NCBI GenBank assembly: GCA_035454605.1 | Contig: DATIGQ010000173.1 | Coordinates: 1 to 33,506, forward strand | Length of the DNA: 33,506 bases | Direction of reading: 5' to 3' | Source of the DNA: Terriglobales bacterium | Lineage (GTDB): Bacteria; Acidobacteriota; Terriglobia; Terriglobales; Acidobacteriaceae | In this document: piece after piece, positions 8,297 through 19,584 of the stretch | Layout: every line of letters starts with the position of its first letter | Position numbering within the stretch: position 1 is the first letter of the stretch | Notes under the pieces: generated by a model | Databases searched by the model: none | What the model saw: only the letters and a program-made list of their open reading frames with translations | What the model was told of the DNA's origin: nothing | Translations under genes and position numbers: made by a program

Positions 8297-9510
8297 TGCG
8301 CGCTTCCCGTCATGGGTCGCTCCTGCTGGCGTTGCTGCTGCTATTGTCGCGAGCATGGGCCGACGAAACCTCGAGAGGGCCCAACTCTCCGCCTGCGAGC
8401 GGACCACCGGTAACCATCGAGTACGCAAACGCCCGGCCCGAGGTGATAAAGGCCAGGCTGGAGCGGGTCTCGTATGGCAATGCAAGGCGCAAGGCTGCGT
8501 TGCGAGCGCTGTTTGAAGAGTCGGGTTGCTCCGCCCGGATCGCTGAGCAAGAGGTCGAGAAGTCGTCTCTTCCTAACGTGATCTGCACGTTGGGAGGCGC
8601 CAATGACTTGATGATCGTCGTAGGTGCCCATTATGACGTCGTTGAGATCGGCAAAGGGGTGGTGGACAACTGGAGCGGCGCGTCTCTGCTGCCGACGCTC
8701 TACGAGAGTCTGCGCCACCGTCCTCGCCGACACACGTTCGTATTCATCGGCTTCACCGACGAAGAAAAGGGTCTGGTGGGATCGAAGTTCTATGTGAGCA
8801 GGCTTTCTGCAGAGGAAAAGAGGAAGGTCTTGGCCATGATCAATCTCGACACTCTGGGCCTCTCACCCACAAAAATTTGGCTCAGCCACGGGGACAAGGC
8901 ACTGGCTGGCGCGCTGAACCTTGTGGCCCGCGCAACCGAGCTTCCGCTGGCGGTGGTCAATGTCGACAACGTAGGCTCGACTGATTCCGAATCCTTCGCG
9001 GGCCACGGTATCCGTGCCCTCACTATTCATTCCTTGACACAAGAGACGCTGCCCATACTGCATAGCCCGCAGGACCAGATGTCGGCCCTGCGCTTCGAGG
9101 ACTACTACGATAGCTATCGACTCGTGGCGGCGTATCTTGCCTTCCTGGACGCGCAGTTGGGTTCGGCGGCCAGCGACACGCCCGCCCATCCCCCAGCGAG
9201 CCAAGCGATCGCGCCATCACAACCCGGGAGGGTTACGCTGTCCGCAGACGCGGCGCAAAGCAATGCGCTCGACCAGCCGCCCCCGCAGTATCCGGAGCTG
9301 GCCCGGATCGCTCGCATCCAGGGGGCAGTGGTAGTGAGCATGTTGATCGGTACAGATGGGAAGGTGAAGGAAACAAAACTCGTAACCGGCCACCCAACGC
9401 TAGCACCTGCAGCGCTGAGTGCGGTACGCAACTGGCGGTACCGTCCATATCAGGTGAATGGCACGCCGGTTGAAGTTGAAACCCAGGTCACCGTGGAATT
9501 CCAGCCGTAG
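8293..9510 (+). CDS. M28-family peptidase fused to a TonB C-terminal domain
   Basis: 405 aa from ATG 8293. An N-terminal signal peptide (SLLLALLLLLSRAWA) exports it. Residues about 50-290 form an M28 zinc aminopeptidase domain with all expected ligands and catalytic residues: GAHYD (His113), VVDNWSG, TDEEKGLVGS, NLDTLG and HSPQD. Residues about 325-405 form a TonB C-terminal fold: PPQYPELARIARIQGAV, TDGKVKETKLVTGHP, and AALSAVRNWRYRPYQVNG. A Pro/Ala/Ser linker joins them. The start overlaps the upstream stop as ATGA; a second ATG at 8296 and a GTG at 8287 are alternatives. The fusion suggests a periplasmic aminopeptidase tethered to an envelope partner, but the partner is unknown. Confidence 0.85.
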   Translation: MMRASRHGSLLLALLLLLSRAWADETSRGPNSPPASGPPVTIEYANARPEVIKARLERVSYGNARRKAALRALFEESGCSARIAEQEVEKSSLPNVICTLGGANDLMIVVGAHYDVVEIGKGVVDNWSGASLLPTLYESLRHRPRRHTFVFIGFTDEEKGLVGSKFYVSRLSAEEKRKVLAMINLDTLGLSPTKIWLSHGDKALAGALNLVARATELPLAVVNVDNVGSTDSESFAGHGIRALTIHSLTQETLPILHSPQDQMSALRFEDYYDSYRLVAAYLAFLDAQLGSAASDTPAHPPASQAIAPSQPGRVTLSADAAQSNALDQPPPQYPELARIARIQGAVVVSMLIGTDGKVKETKLVTGHPTLAPAALSAVRNWRYRPYQVNGTPVEVETQVTVEFQP

Positions 9511-9592
9511 CTGGTGCCGGGGAAGTCCCAAGAAGCGCTTCGTATTCCCCTGAAAACACACCGTTTCCGGGCCCCGAAAATCGGCCTCCCTG

Positions 9593-9601
9593 TGGTAAAA
9601 T
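9593..9601 (+). promoter_or_regulatory. Predicted gyrB promoter (extended -10)
   Basis: TGGTAAAAT fits an extended -10 (TGn plus TAAAAT, 5 of 6). No convincing -35 is seen. It would give gyrB a leader of about 110 bases. The gap from 9511 also holds GGGGAA and TTCCCC arms (9518-9523 and 9545-9550), a weak possible stem after the peptidase gene. Confidence 0.4.
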
Positions 9602-9704
9602 ATCCTTGGCTCGGGCGATTACTAAGTTACTGAAATATCAATAGTTTGTGCCTGCTTGCGCGACTCCGGAAACGAGCCGCGCGCGGGCCCGCCCCGCGAC
9701 CTGA

Positions 9705-12356
<2,652 letters not shown>

Positions 12357-12386
12357 CTCACCGCTTCACGCGGTGTAGCGCCGATC

Positions 12387-12418
12387 AGGCCCGGCTGGTT
12401 CGCCGGGCTTTCTTTTTC
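12387..12418 (+). terminator. Rho-independent terminator of gyrB
   Basis: GCCCGGC (12389-12395) pairs perfectly with GCCGGGC (12402-12408) around the loop TGGTTC, extended by two weaker pairs, and is followed by TTTCTTTTT. It lies 30 bp after the gyrB stop. Confidence 0.9.
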
Positions 12419-12433
12419 ACCACGGGACACACA
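12416..12433 (+). repeat. Partial dispersed repeat (B-module, reverse arm)
   Basis: TTCACCACGGGACACAC resembles the complement of the (T)GTGTCCnTnGTGGTGAA units seen at 19634, 21831, 24810 and 29685. It directly follows the gyrB terminator and is short, so it could be coincidental. The rest of the gap to 12566 holds only the Shine-Dalgarno of the next gene. Confidence 0.35.
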
Positions 12434-12565
12434 TGAGGTTGGTCGGCCTCCGAACACACCCGTTCCAAGCTCCCTACCCTCACTGACACCGCTGTGATTG
12501 TTTCTGTTTCTGGAACACGCCAGCCACCATCTCGGTCTAATCCCAGCAGCAACGGAGGTACCTTG

Positions 12566-13555
12566 ATGCTGGCGAAGATGCTCACAACCTGGAAGGAACA
12601 GAAATACTGGTATGCCGTCGGGTTCTTGGTTTCGACCTTCTTGTTCGCGCTGTTGGTCCTCGTGAGCTGGCACAACTCGCGTCGCAATCTTGCGGAGCAA
12701 AGGGCCACCGGTTTGGCCGCCATCGCACAAGATCCCTTCGCTTCCGTCCTCGGGCAGGGAGTCATAGGCGGAGTGGCGGGAGGCGTCTCACGCAACCGGT
12801 TGGCAACCATGGCGCTGTCTGTCGAGGCGGCGAGCGAGCGACAAGTGGTCAAGCGAGCTTCGATGGAGGTCGCCGTCACGACGCCCAACCAGACAGCGGA
12901 ACGGGTCGGTGAGTTGGTCGAACGCCTCGGCGGTTACGTAGTGAGCCTTACTCGAACGGAAACCGAGAATCGGATCCAGGCCGCCGAGGTAGTTCTCCGT
13001 GTTCCCGCAGGGCGGTTCGATGAAGCCCGGTCGGAAATTCGCAAGCTCGCCAACCGTATCGAAAGCGAGAAAGTCGAGTCGGAGGACATCACGAGTTCCT
13101 ATACCGACAAGACCAGCCGCCTAAGCGCCCGCCGCGCCGTGGAGGCGCAATACCTTGAGGTCCTTCGCCGAGCATCCTCCGTGAAGGATATCCTCGAGGT
13201 GCACGAGAAGCTGGGCGAGATCCGCGAAGAGATTGAGACTGCCGAGGGAGCGCTCAAATTGATGTCACATCAGGTGGCGATGGCGGCCGTTTCCGTGCGG
13301 CTCACCGCCGAGGGCCCGCCGCTTGCATTTGGCATCCGGTGGAAGCCGAAGGACGCCTTCAAGCGCGCCGCCAACAACGCACTGCAGGCCTTGGCTGACT
13401 ACGCGGAAGCAATGGTCGAGCTGGCGCTGCTTGTACCCGTGATTCTGCTATGGACCTTCAGCATCGGTGTTTTCGTTGGCTGCGCTTGGAGGCTTCTGCG
13501 TTGGCTCTGGAGATTCTTTATCAACCGGCCCACAGCTCCAGCTGCAGTGGCTTAA
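12566..13555 (+). CDS. DUF4349-domain membrane protein
   Basis: 329 aa. I placed the start at ATG 12566 because GGAGG (12554-12558) lies seven bases before it; the frame is open to 12494 without an equal site. One N-terminal membrane segment (WYAVGFLVSTFLFALLVLVSW) is followed by an extracytoplasmic region with the DUF4349 core: RQVVKRASMEVAV, ERVGELVERLGGYVVS, AEVVLRVPAGRFDEA, a SYTDKTSRLSARRAVE stretch and a coiled-coil helix (ILEVHEKLGEIREEIETAEG). A second membrane segment closes the protein (LLVPVILLWTFSIGVFVGCAW). The family occurs in many bacterial envelopes; its function is unknown. Unusually, the coiled-coil domain sits between two membrane anchors. Confidence 0.85.
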   Translation: MLAKMLTTWKEQKYWYAVGFLVSTFLFALLVLVSWHNSRRNLAEQRATGLAAIAQDPFASVLGQGVIGGVAGGVSRNRLATMALSVEAASERQVVKRASMEVAVTTPNQTAERVGELVERLGGYVVSLTRTETENRIQAAEVVLRVPAGRFDEARSEIRKLANRIESEKVESEDITSSYTDKTSRLSARRAVEAQYLEVLRRASSVKDILEVHEKLGEIREEIETAEGALKLMSHQVAMAAVSVRLTAEGPPLAFGIRWKPKDAFKRAANNALQALADYAEAMVELALLVPVILLWTFSIGVFVGCAWRLLRWLWRFFINRPTAPAAVA

Positions 13556-13565
13556 CTCCCTAGGC

Positions 13566-13583
13566 TTGGAGGTTCGCCTCCGG
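13566..13583 (+). terminator. Small hairpin after the DUF4349 gene
   Basis: GGAGG (13568-13572), loop TTCG, CCTCC (13577-13581), with two flanking G-U pairs, starting 11 bp after the stop codon. No T-run follows, so it may be an mRNA 3'-end stabiliser rather than a terminator. Confidence 0.3.
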
Positions 13584-13623
13584 CACTGAGCTGCGTTTAC
13601 CATTGTCCCGCCGGAAACACCTC

Positions 13624-14982
13624 ATGCTGGAGAAGGACACGCTCAAGATCCTCCACGACGCCCTCGCCCGCCTCGACGCGGGCTTCGCCAAGCTGCCCGG
13701 CGCCGAGTCCTCCATTCCTGGCCGCGAGCGCTTGGTAGAAGTCCTGGCCGCCACCGCCGACCGCCTGCACGACAACTTCCCTTACTTTCATCCGCTCTAT
13801 GCCGGGCAGATGCTGAAGCCGCCGCATCCGGTGGCGCGGCTAGCCTACGCGCTGGCCATGTGGATCAATCCCAACAACCACGCCCTCGATGGCGGCCGCG
13901 CCAGCTCCGCCATGGAGCAAGAGGCCGTCGCCGAGATTGCCGCCATGTACGAATGGAAGACCTTCCTCGGCCATCTATGCGGCGGCGGGACCATGGCCAA
14001 TCTCGAAGCGCTGTGGGTCGCCGGGCAACTGTATCCCGGCAAGACCATCGTCGCTTCCGAGCAGGCGCATTACACCCACAGCCGCATCTCCAGTGTCCTG
14101 CAGCTCAAGTTCGACCAGGTGGCCTGCGACGCGCTTGGCCGCATGAACGTGGCGGCGCTGGAGCAGCGGCTCGCGCGCGGCGACGTGGGCACGGTCGTGG
14201 TCACCATGGGCACCACGCCCACGGGCGCCGTCGATCCGCTGCCGCAAATCCTCGCGCTGCGCGACAAGCACGCGTTCCGCGTGCACGCCGATGCCGCCTA
14301 TGGCGGCTACTTCACCCTCGCTGCCAACTTGGCCGCGCCTGCGCGCCAAGCCTTCGACCGCATCGGCGAGTGCGATTCCATCGTCGTCGATCCCCACAAG
14401 CACGGGCTGCAGCCCTACGGCTGCGGTTGCGTGCTGTTTCGCGACCCGGGCGTCGTCCGCTTCTACAAGCACGAGTCGGGTGTTACCTACTTCAGCTCGG
14501 CGGAACTGCACCTGGGCGAGATCAGCCTGGAGTGCTCGCGCCCCGGGGCTTCGGCCGTGGCGCTGTGGGCGACGCAGCGCCTGCTGCCTCTGGTGAAAGG
14601 AGGCGAGTTCGCCGCCGGCCTCGCGCGCTGCCGCCAGGCCGCGCTCGCGCTCCATCGCAAGCTGCAGGCGGATGCTCGCTGGATCGCGGCCTTCGAGCCC
14701 GAACTCGACATCGTCATCTATGCCCCGCGTGCTGCGAGCGCCAGTGCGATCTCGCAGCTCTCGCAGTGGACGTTCGAGGAAGCCGCCCGCCGCGGCCTGC
14801 ACCTGGCGAAGGCGGAAGTGCCCGCGAAGTTCTTCCAGTCGTCGGCTCCGGACGTGACGTGGGACCGCGAGCGCGTCACCTGCCTGCGCTCCGTGCTGAT
14901 GAAGCCCGAGCATCTCGATTGGCTCGACCGCATCTGGGCCATCCTCTCCGCCACCGCGGAGGCGCGCCCCGCCGCTCTCTAG
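13624..14982 (+). CDS. Group II PLP-dependent decarboxylase
   Basis: 452 aa from ATG 13624. A TTG at 13603 is also in frame, but it overlaps a -10-like TACCAT (13598-13603), so the ATG is preferred. Fold-type I, group II decarboxylase features: HPLYAGQMLKPPHPVARLAY, the cofactor-stacking region CGGGTMANLEALWVA, HADAAYGGYF with the pyridine-binding Asp, and DPHKHGLQPYG with Lys259 as the probable Schiff-base lysine. The family includes glutamate, aspartate, diaminobutyrate, tyrosine and sulfinoalanine decarboxylases. The substrate cannot be assigned from these motifs. Cytoplasmic. No neighbouring gene suggests a pathway. Confidence 0.85.
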   Translation: MLEKDTLKILHDALARLDAGFAKLPGAESSIPGRERLVEVLAATADRLHDNFPYFHPLYAGQMLKPPHPVARLAYALAMWINPNNHALDGGRASSAMEQEAVAEIAAMYEWKTFLGHLCGGGTMANLEALWVAGQLYPGKTIVASEQAHYTHSRISSVLQLKFDQVACDALGRMNVAALEQRLARGDVGTVVVTMGTTPTGAVDPLPQILALRDKHAFRVHADAAYGGYFTLAANLAAPARQAFDRIGECDSIVVDPHKHGLQPYGCGCVLFRDPGVVRFYKHESGVTYFSSAELHLGEISLECSRPGASAVALWATQRLLPLVKGGEFAAGLARCRQAALALHRKLQADARWIAAFEPELDIVIYAPRAASASAISQLSQWTFEEAARRGLHLAKAEVPAKFFQSSAPDVTWDRERVTCLRSVLMKPEHLDWLDRIWAILSATAEARPAAL

Positions 14983-14994
14983 GGGTCGCCGCGC

Positions 14995-15000
14995 TACACT
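14995..15000 (+). promoter_or_regulatory. Predicted -10 element of the methyltransferase gene (leaderless arrangement)
   Basis: TACACT (4 of 6 to TATAAT) ends six bases before the ATG at 15007, with no Shine-Dalgarno between. Transcription would start at the initiation codon. Confidence 0.35.
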
Positions 15001-15006
15001 GCTGCC

Positions 15007-15816
15007 ATGTCTGGGACGGAGCGGCGCGCGTGTCCGTTGTGCGGGCGCGACAACTCCGCCGGCGCTCGCCTGCCCTACGCCCCCGATCCCTGGGTGCTGC
15101 GGCGGTGCGCCGCCTGCGGCCTGGTCTATCTGGAGAACCCGCCGCCCTACGAGGCGCTGGAAACCGATCTCGCCTGGGAGAAAACCTGGGCCGCCGAGCA
15201 CGAACGCCGGTTGTCCGAGGAGCCGGTGTTCGGCCGCGTGGCCGCGGCCATCAACTGGATGCGCGCGCACGTGCTGCGCCGCGACAAGCTCTCAACACTC
15301 ATCCTGCGTTACGTGACACCCGGTCCCGTGCTCGACGTCGGCTGTGCCGATGGCCGTGCGCTCGACCGGCTGCCTTCGGGCTACATTCCTTTCGGCATCG
15401 AAGTCTCGCGCGAGCTGCACGCGCTGGCCGACGCCCGCTTCACCCGCCGCGGCGGGCGCGCTCTCCGCGCCGACGCTCTTTCCGGCATGCAGCAGCTCAG
15501 CCACGCGTTCTTCGAAGGCATCGTCATGTGCTCGTTCCTGGAGCACGAGCGCCAGCCGCGCCAGGCGCTGCAGTGCGCCGCACGACTGCTCAAGCCGGGC
15601 GCGCGCCTCATCCTCAAGGTCCCGAACTACGCCTGCTGGAACCGCGCCGTCCGCGGCGCCCGCTGGTGCGGTTTCCGCTCCCCCGACCACGTCAACTACT
15701 TCGCGCCCACCTTGCTGGAACGCCTCCTTGTCGAATGTGGGCTCAAGGTGCGCCGCTTCGGCCTTCACGACCGCCTCCCCACCAGCGACAACATGTGGCT
15801 GGTGGCGGAAAAGTGA
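15007..15816 (+). CDS. Class I SAM-dependent methyltransferase with N-terminal zinc ribbon
   Basis: 269 aa. The N-terminus has two CxxC knuckles (CPLCGRDN and CAACGLVY, about residues 9 and 37), a zinc ribbon common in methyltransferases that act on sugars or cell-surface glycans. The Rossmann domain has motif I VLDVGCADGRAL (about 108), an acidic residue at the end of strand 2 (FGIEVS), and a motif IV-like FFEGIVMCSFLEH followed by LLKPGARLILKVPN. The late block RSPDHVNYFAPTLLERLL is typical of this subgroup. The substrate is unknown. It is probably transcribed from its own promoter, just 24 bp after the decarboxylase stop. Confidence 0.85.
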   Translation: MSGTERRACPLCGRDNSAGARLPYAPDPWVLRRCAACGLVYLENPPPYEALETDLAWEKTWAAEHERRLSEEPVFGRVAAAINWMRAHVLRRDKLSTLILRYVTPGPVLDVGCADGRALDRLPSGYIPFGIEVSRELHALADARFTRRGGRALRADALSGMQQLSHAFFEGIVMCSFLEHERQPRQALQCAARLLKPGARLILKVPNYACWNRAVRGARWCGFRSPDHVNYFAPTLLERLLVECGLKVRRFGLHDRLPTSDNMWLVAEK

Positions 15817-15948
15817 CGAACGGTGCCTCCGCGTATAGGAACGGTTTGTACGTGATGACCGTTGCTGCTCACCGCAACCCGCCTGGCCCGTCCATTTTCT
15901 ACCCGGCAACAATCTTCGTTTGCCGCCCAGCTCGATGAAGAGGACACG

Positions 15949-17034
15949 ATGAATCTTCCAAAGGCTCTTGTGTGCGTCGTCTTGTCGGTCGCCATGCCGC
16001 TGAGCTTGAACGCCCAGCCCACGTCGAAACAGGACTTCCAGACCGTGCCGGTGGCCGAGGGCATCTACGCCTTCATAGCCTCCGAGTCCGATAGTGGAGT
16101 GGTGCAGGGCAACGTGATTCTCATCGTGGGAGATGAGAGCGCGCTTGTAGTGGACTCCGGCCAGTTACCGCCCCTCACCCGCCGCATGGTGGCCGAGATT
16201 CGCAAGCTCACTTCCAAGCCGGTGCGCCTGCTGGTGAACACCCACTGGCACGGCGACCACCTCTTGACCGACCACATCTTCCGCGATGCCTTCCCCGGCC
16301 TCAGCCTCGTCGCGCACTCCGAGACCCGCCGCTTGGGCGAAAAGAACTATGCCACTTGGCCGGAGCGCGTGAAGGAATTTCCCAAGATGGTTGCGACCTT
16401 GCGCGAGCGCCTGAACTCGGGCAAGAAGAAGGACGGCACTCCCCTGACCGACGAAGAAAAGCTCGGCTATGAGGCAGACGCCAGCGCGCTCGAAGCCGTC
16501 CTGCCTGACCTCGGCGACACGCGCTACACGCCTGCCGACATCACGTTCACCCAGGAGATCACGTTTTACCTCGGCAAGCGCGAAGTGAAGGTGATGAACC
16601 TGGGCCGCGGCAACACGCCCGGTGACGCCGTCCTCTGGGTGCCGGACGCCAAGGTGCTCATCACCGGCGACACCGTGGTCTTTCCCACTCCCTACTCCTT
16701 CGGTTCATTCCACAGCGAATGGATTGAGGTGCTCAACAAGATGGTCGGCATGAACGCCGCCCACATCATTCCAGGCCACGGGCCGGTCATGCATGACGCC
16801 GCCTACCTGAAGACCCTGGTCGCGTTGCTGGAGGACACACGCCAGCAGGTCCGTACCGCCGTAAACGACGGCCTTTCGCTCGAAGACACGCGCAAGCGCG
16901 TCACGCTCGCCAAATGGAAGGACCAGCTTGCCGGCGACGACCGCTACCGCCGCCGTGCCTTTACCGACTTCTACTTGCAGCCCGGCATCGAGCGCGCTTA
17001 CAAGGAGGCCAAAGGCGAGCCGCTGGCGGAGTGA
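15949..17034 (+). CDS. Secreted metallo-beta-lactamase-fold hydrolase
   Basis: 361 aa from ATG 15949, chosen because AGAGGA lies just upstream and a signal peptide (MNLPKALVCVVLSVAMPLSLNAQ) follows directly. The MBL fold is clear: SALVVDSG, the zinc motif NTHWHGDHLL (HxHxDH), GNTPGDAVLWVP, LITGDTVV with the bridging Asp, and HIIPGHGPV with the last His ligand. An insert with a charged helix (RLNSGKKKDGTPLTDEEKL) lies between the two halves. The family covers beta-lactamases, lactonases, thioesterases and oxidoreductase-linked hydrolases; the substrate cannot be set from these motifs. Probably periplasmic. Confidence 0.88.
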   Translation: MNLPKALVCVVLSVAMPLSLNAQPTSKQDFQTVPVAEGIYAFIASESDSGVVQGNVILIVGDESALVVDSGQLPPLTRRMVAEIRKLTSKPVRLLVNTHWHGDHLLTDHIFRDAFPGLSLVAHSETRRLGEKNYATWPERVKEFPKMVATLRERLNSGKKKDGTPLTDEEKLGYEADASALEAVLPDLGDTRYTPADITFTQEITFYLGKREVKVMNLGRGNTPGDAVLWVPDAKVLITGDTVVFPTPYSFGSFHSEWIEVLNKMVGMNAAHIIPGHGPVMHDAAYLKTLVALLEDTRQQVRTAVNDGLSLEDTRKRVTLAKWKDQLAGDDRYRRRAFTDFYLQPGIERAYKEAKGEPLAE

Positions 17035-17078
17035 CTTCCCGCGGCGCGGTTACCAAAGATTCCCTGCAAGCCCCGCTC

Positions 17079-17107
17079 CCTCCCCCGTTCTTCCCATGTA
17101 CGGGAGG
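17079..17107 (+). promoter_or_regulatory. Possible hairpin masking the Shine-Dalgarno of the VIT/VWA gene
   Basis: CCTCCC (17079-17084) is complementary to GGGAGG (17102-17107), the Shine-Dalgarno for ATG 17113. GT (17087-17088) can add two pairs with AC (17100-17101), leaving an 11-base loop. A shifted pairing of similar strength is also possible. Confidence 0.35.
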
Positions 17108-17112
17108 AACGT

Positions 17113-19563
17113 ATGCGTCGCACGCTATTGGCTCATCTGCTGATTCTGCTGGCTCTTACCGCCGGCGCCCTGGCCGGCAACCCGCCGGTTACCGAAGGCT
17201 CGCTCCGCATCATGGGCAAGGAGGGAGTTACCGGCTTCTGCCCGCTCAAGCACACCGATGTGAAGACCGAAATCTCCGGTTTCCTGGCGCGGGTCGAAGT
17301 CACGCAGGAGTTCTGGAACCCTTCGAAGGAAAAGATCGAGGCGGTGTACGTCTTCCCGCTTTCGCAGCGCTCGGCCGTGGACGACATGACGCTCCAGGTC
17401 GGCGACCGCATCGTGCGCGGCATCATCAAGCGCCGCGAAGAAGCCCAGGCCATCTACCAAGCCGCGCGCGCCGCCGGCCACGTCGCCGCGTTGCTCGACC
17501 AGGAGCGGCCCAACATATTCACGCAGTCGGTGGCCAACATCATGCCCGGCGAGACGGTGAAGGTGACCATCTCCTACGTCGAATTCCTCAAGTACGAAGA
17601 CGGCGCCTACGAGTTCTCTTTCCCCATGGTCGTCGGACCGCGCTACATCCCCGGCTCGATGGCGATCGGGAAACAGGGCGGCGGCTGGGCGCCGGACACC
17701 GACCAGGTCCCTGACGCCTCGCGCATCACGCCGCCGGTGGCCGGCGTCCACACTCCCGGCACGCGTGCCGGTCATGACGTCTCGCTCGAAGTCACGCTCG
17801 ACGCCGGCGTCCCCATTCAGGATTTCCGCTCCACCTCGCACGCCATCCTCGCCGACCGCACCAGCGCCTCGAGCGCCGCCATCCGTTTGAAGCAGCAGGC
17901 GGTGATCCCCAACAAGGACTTCATCCTGCGCTACGACGTTGCCGGCGGCCGCATCGAGGACGCCGTGCTCACCCACAAGACTCCGGCGGGCAAGAACAGC
18001 CTGCGCTCCACCGGCTTCTTCACTCTCATCCTGCAGCCGCCCGATCGCATCCCGGAATCCGAGATCACGCCCAAAGAGATCGTGTTCGTGCTCGATACTT
18101 CCGGCTCCATGTCCGGCTTCCCCATCGAGAAAGCGAAAGAAGCCATGAAGCTGGCGCTCGACGGCCTGCACCCGAGCGACACCTTCAACCTCATCACCTT
18201 CGCCGGCGACACCAGGGTCCTGTTTCCGGAACCGGTTCCGGCCACGCCCAAGAACCTGGCTCTGGCGCAGGAATTCCTCGCCGGCCGTTCGGGCTCGGGC
18301 GGCACCGAGATGATGAAGGCCATCCGCGCCGCGCTCGATCCCTCGGACTCCCAGGAGCACCTGCGCGTGGTCTGCTTCATGACCGACGGCTACGTCGGCA
18401 ACGACATGGAGATCGTCGCCGAGGTGCAGAAGCATCCCAACGCACGCGTGTTCAGCTTCGGCATCGGCCAGAGCGTGAACCGCTTCCTGCTGGACAAGAT
18501 GGCGGAAGTGAGCCGCGGTGAAGTGGAATACGTCGCACTCAACGACGATGGTTCCGCCGCCGCGCGCCGCTTCCACGAGCGCGTGCGCACGCCCCTGCTC
18601 ACCGATCTCTCCATCGACTGGAACGGCCTGCCCGTGGCCGATGTCTATCCCGCGCGCCTGCCCGACCTGTTCAGCGCCAAGCCGGTCATCGTCACCGGCC
18701 GCTACGGCGTGCCCTCGAGCGGCGTCATCCGCCTGCGCGGCAAGCGCGCCGGCGAGGACTTCGTCCGCGAGATCAAGGTGAGCCTTCCCGCTTCCGAAGA
18801 CCGCCACGACGTGCTCGCCTCTCTCTGGGCGCGCCAGAAGATCGACGACCTCATGGCCCGCGACTACGCCGGCATCCAGCAAGGCGCGGCGCGCAAGGAC
18901 GTAAAGGAAGAGATCACCCAGCTCGGCCTCGATTTCCATCTCATGACCCAGTTCACCTCCTTCGTCGCCGTTGAGGAAATGACCGTCACCGAAGACGGCC
19001 AGCCGCGGCTCATCCAGGTGCCGGTCGAGATGCCGGAAGGCGTCAGCCCTGAAGGCGTGTTCGGGAAGCCCGGCGAGATGCAATACGCTCCTGCCTCCGC
19101 CCCTGTGACCGCCAACAAAGCCATGCGGCAGTCGGGTGCGGGAATCGGCGGCGGACTCAGAAGCCAGGTTTCAACCAACGGTCGCGTCGTGCGTGAGATG
19201 AAAGACGAGGAAGCCGACCGCATCGCCGATGTCCGCGTCGATCGCCCGGCCACCTGGGAAGCGCGCCTCGATCCCGGCCTGCTGCGCGTGGCCAAGTGCC
19301 ACGAAGCTGAAGTCCTGCAGCCCCTGCGCCGCGGCCAGTGCAAGCTTTCCGCCGCGAGCAAGCTCGAGGTCGCGGTCTGGCTCACCGAAAAAAGCGACGC
19401 CAGCCTGGCTAAGCTGCGCGCTCTGGGCTTTGAGGTCAGGTTTGACCCCAAGACCTCCAAGCTCATCATCGGCCGTGTCACCGTGGCCAAGCTCGCGCAG
19501 CTCGCCCGGCTTGATGTAGTGCGCTACATCACCCCGCATGGGGCGCAAGCGTCAGCCAAATGA
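17113..19563 (+). CDS. Secreted VIT and VWA domain protein
   Basis: 816 aa with a strong GGGAGG Shine-Dalgarno five bases before the ATG. Signal peptide at residues 1-21 (LLILLALTAGALA). VIT domain at about 35-165: VEVTQEFWNPSKEKIEAVYVFPL, then IVRGIIKRREEAQAIYQAA and NIMPGETVKVTISYVE. VWA domain at about 320-500 with MIDAS DTSGSMSG (Asp328) and the TDG motif (MTDGYVGND). No LPxTG or C-terminal membrane anchor is seen. The last 90 residues (from about 725) form an extra alpha/beta unit ending AKLAQLARLDVVRYITPHG, which resembles protease propeptide (I9-like) folds. Inter-alpha-trypsin-inhibitor-like proteins of this kind are envelope or secreted, with unknown roles. Confidence 0.88.
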   Translation: MRRTLLAHLLILLALTAGALAGNPPVTEGSLRIMGKEGVTGFCPLKHTDVKTEISGFLARVEVTQEFWNPSKEKIEAVYVFPLSQRSAVDDMTLQVGDRIVRGIIKRREEAQAIYQAARAAGHVAALLDQERPNIFTQSVANIMPGETVKVTISYVEFLKYEDGAYEFSFPMVVGPRYIPGSMAIGKQGGGWAPDTDQVPDASRITPPVAGVHTPGTRAGHDVSLEVTLDAGVPIQDFRSTSHAILADRTSASSAAIRLKQQAVIPNKDFILRYDVAGGRIEDAVLTHKTPAGKNSLRSTGFFTLILQPPDRIPESEITPKEIVFVLDTSGSMSGFPIEKAKEAMKLALDGLHPSDTFNLITFAGDTRVLFPEPVPATPKNLALAQEFLAGRSGSGGTEMMKAIRAALDPSDSQEHLRVVCFMTDGYVGNDMEIVAEVQKHPNARVFSFGIGQSVNRFLLDKMAEVSRGEVEYVALNDDGSAAARRFHERVRTPLLTDLSIDWNGLPVADVYPARLPDLFSAKPVIVTGRYGVPSSGVIRLRGKRAGEDFVREIKVSLPASEDRHDVLASLWARQKIDDLMARDYAGIQQGAARKDVKEEITQLGLDFHLMTQFTSFVAVEEMTVTEDGQPRLIQVPVEMPEGVSPEGVFGKPGEMQYAPASAPVTANKAMRQSGAGIGGGLRSQVSTNGRVVREMKDEEADRIADVRVDRPATWEARLDPGLLRVAKCHEAEVLQPLRRGQCKLSAASKLEVAVWLTEKSDASLAKLRALGFEVRFDPKTSKLIIGRVTVAKLAQLARLDVVRYITPHGAQASAK

Positions 19564-19584
19564 GACGCTCGCCAGGGATGAAAC

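Noticed and set aside
13860-15938. A 692-codon plus-strand frame across the decarboxylase and methyltransferase genes
   Set aside because: It is an Arg/Pro/Ala-rich shifted-frame translation; both real genes in the other frames have catalytic motifs.
17125-19083. A 652-codon open frame antisense to the VIT/VWA gene
   Set aside because: Composition is His/Asp/Val/Gly-rich, typical of an antisense shadow; the sense gene has clear domains and a Shine-Dalgarno.
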